Shown here piece after piece: positions 63,404 through 64,000 of a DNA stretch of 64,000 nucleotides. The translations under genes and the position numbers were made by a program. Numbering within the stretch: position 1 is the stretch's first letter; every line of letters starts with the position of its first letter. The notes below the pieces were generated by a model that made no database searches, had not been told where the DNA came from, and saw nothing but the letters and a program-made list of their open reading frames with translations. Source of the DNA: Apostichopus japonicus. Its lineage: Eukaryota > Echinodermata > Holothuroidea > Aspidochirotida > Stichopodidae. The stretch covers positions 18,812,577 through 18,876,576 of the forward strand of contig NC_092582.1 of assembly GCF_037975245.1 (NCBI RefSeq), written 5' to 3'.

Positions 63404-64000
63404 ATATCGCACACAAAGTCGTGTTAAACATTTGTCTCATGCACGTTTACTTTACTTTACAAATGCCAATTAGTTCATCTCAGCCTTTATAAAACGCTGT
63501 TTCTTCAATGTCACGTGGTATGGGGGTTATTTTATCCTCTCCTGGTAGCGAATAGAGCGAGGTTGTCAGATAATTTTGTCATGTCGGTAGTTAACAACAA
63601 TGAAATCTTTCATAATCCATAAGCTTGGGGTGACAAACCTATTGTGTTTATTCAAGAGGCTCTCAAATGACAGTGGTTTGCTTCTTAAACCTCTCTGATC
63701 TAAAAGAAAATTTGTCACATCAAAAAACCATTTTACTATTAACTACGGAGTCATTAATGCTACCTTCGGTCTGTTAGCGGAGAAGATCATTGAACCAAGT
63801 ATACAATGCTACCGAAACTTCTCTGCTATTCACCTGATTGTCATTTACGTATTGTCTATAAGCAGCTTATTCAAACGTTTATGTAGTAACTATCACTAAG
63901 TCAATAGTTTAATGGAATAAACAATTCGATTTAAATAGTCATTTAGTGGTCTTAACTTTCTTTCGAAAACCTTAAACGCCTTTATAAGTTTACTTCCAAT
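63404..64000. other. AT-rich sequence, no gene recognised
   Basis: No coding, RNA or repeat feature recognised. Confidence 0.5.

Overview
This window looks like AT-rich, non-coding eukaryotic genomic DNA, most likely from a marine invertebrate. An echinoderm or other invertebrate deuterostome is my tentative guess. The grounds are the density of microsatellites and G/C runs, a tRNA-derived SINE of a type common in aquatic animals, frequent copies of a TAGGCCTA-like word, canonical splice-site sequences, and the lack of any bacterial-style gene packing. The species assignment is inference only. Nearly all open frames are short and run through simple repeats; I do not regard them as genes.

Layout. 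At 1-8.6 kb there is unique AT-rich sequence interrupted by a terminal-inverted-repeat (TIR) element inserted in a (TA)n tract (2832-3740), a 13-bp tandem array, a TA-rich compound repeat and a 0.9-kb minisatellite of GTGTACCA/GTGTACTA units. At 8.6-9.1 kb a minus-strand retroelement remnant carries a tRNA-like A/B-box pair followed by a nearly complete type I hammerhead ribozyme. At 12-18 kb come a 20-bp minisatellite with a perfect dyad, a SINE, a 235-bp (CCCT)n tract, and a nested cluster of TIR elements flanked by TTTAG.

The centre (20.4-29.7 kb) is the most structured region. It is a hierarchical satellite complex with a 196-bp array (A) and a 445-bp array (B). A looks like B with about 250 bp of its interior missing. 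Both keep a CACACCA/TGGTGTG dyad in every unit, and each B unit also carries a length-variable G-run. Interleaved is a duplicated small gene: a pseudogene copy (about 23.25-23.61 kb) and an intact minus-strand copy (29241-29639, 132 aa) with a good splice acceptor just upstream of its ATG. A possible 5' exon with a consensus donor lies at 31.3 kb.

The right half (31-64 kb) is mostly unique AT-rich DNA with scattered tandem repeats: a 21-bp array at 35.6 kb, a 97-bp array at 45.8 kb and three 68-bp units each bearing TGACGTCA at 52 kb. It also has a hAT-like end (43.7 kb), a three-armed foldback structure (49.1-49.4 kb), a perfect 14-bp hairpin (49.86 kb), a second tRNA-like SINE head (50.1 kb), two weak exon candidates (54.8 and 61.05 kb) and long (TA)n tracts near the right end. 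No rRNA gene, functional tRNA, CRISPR array or long transposase/reverse transcriptase frame was recognised.
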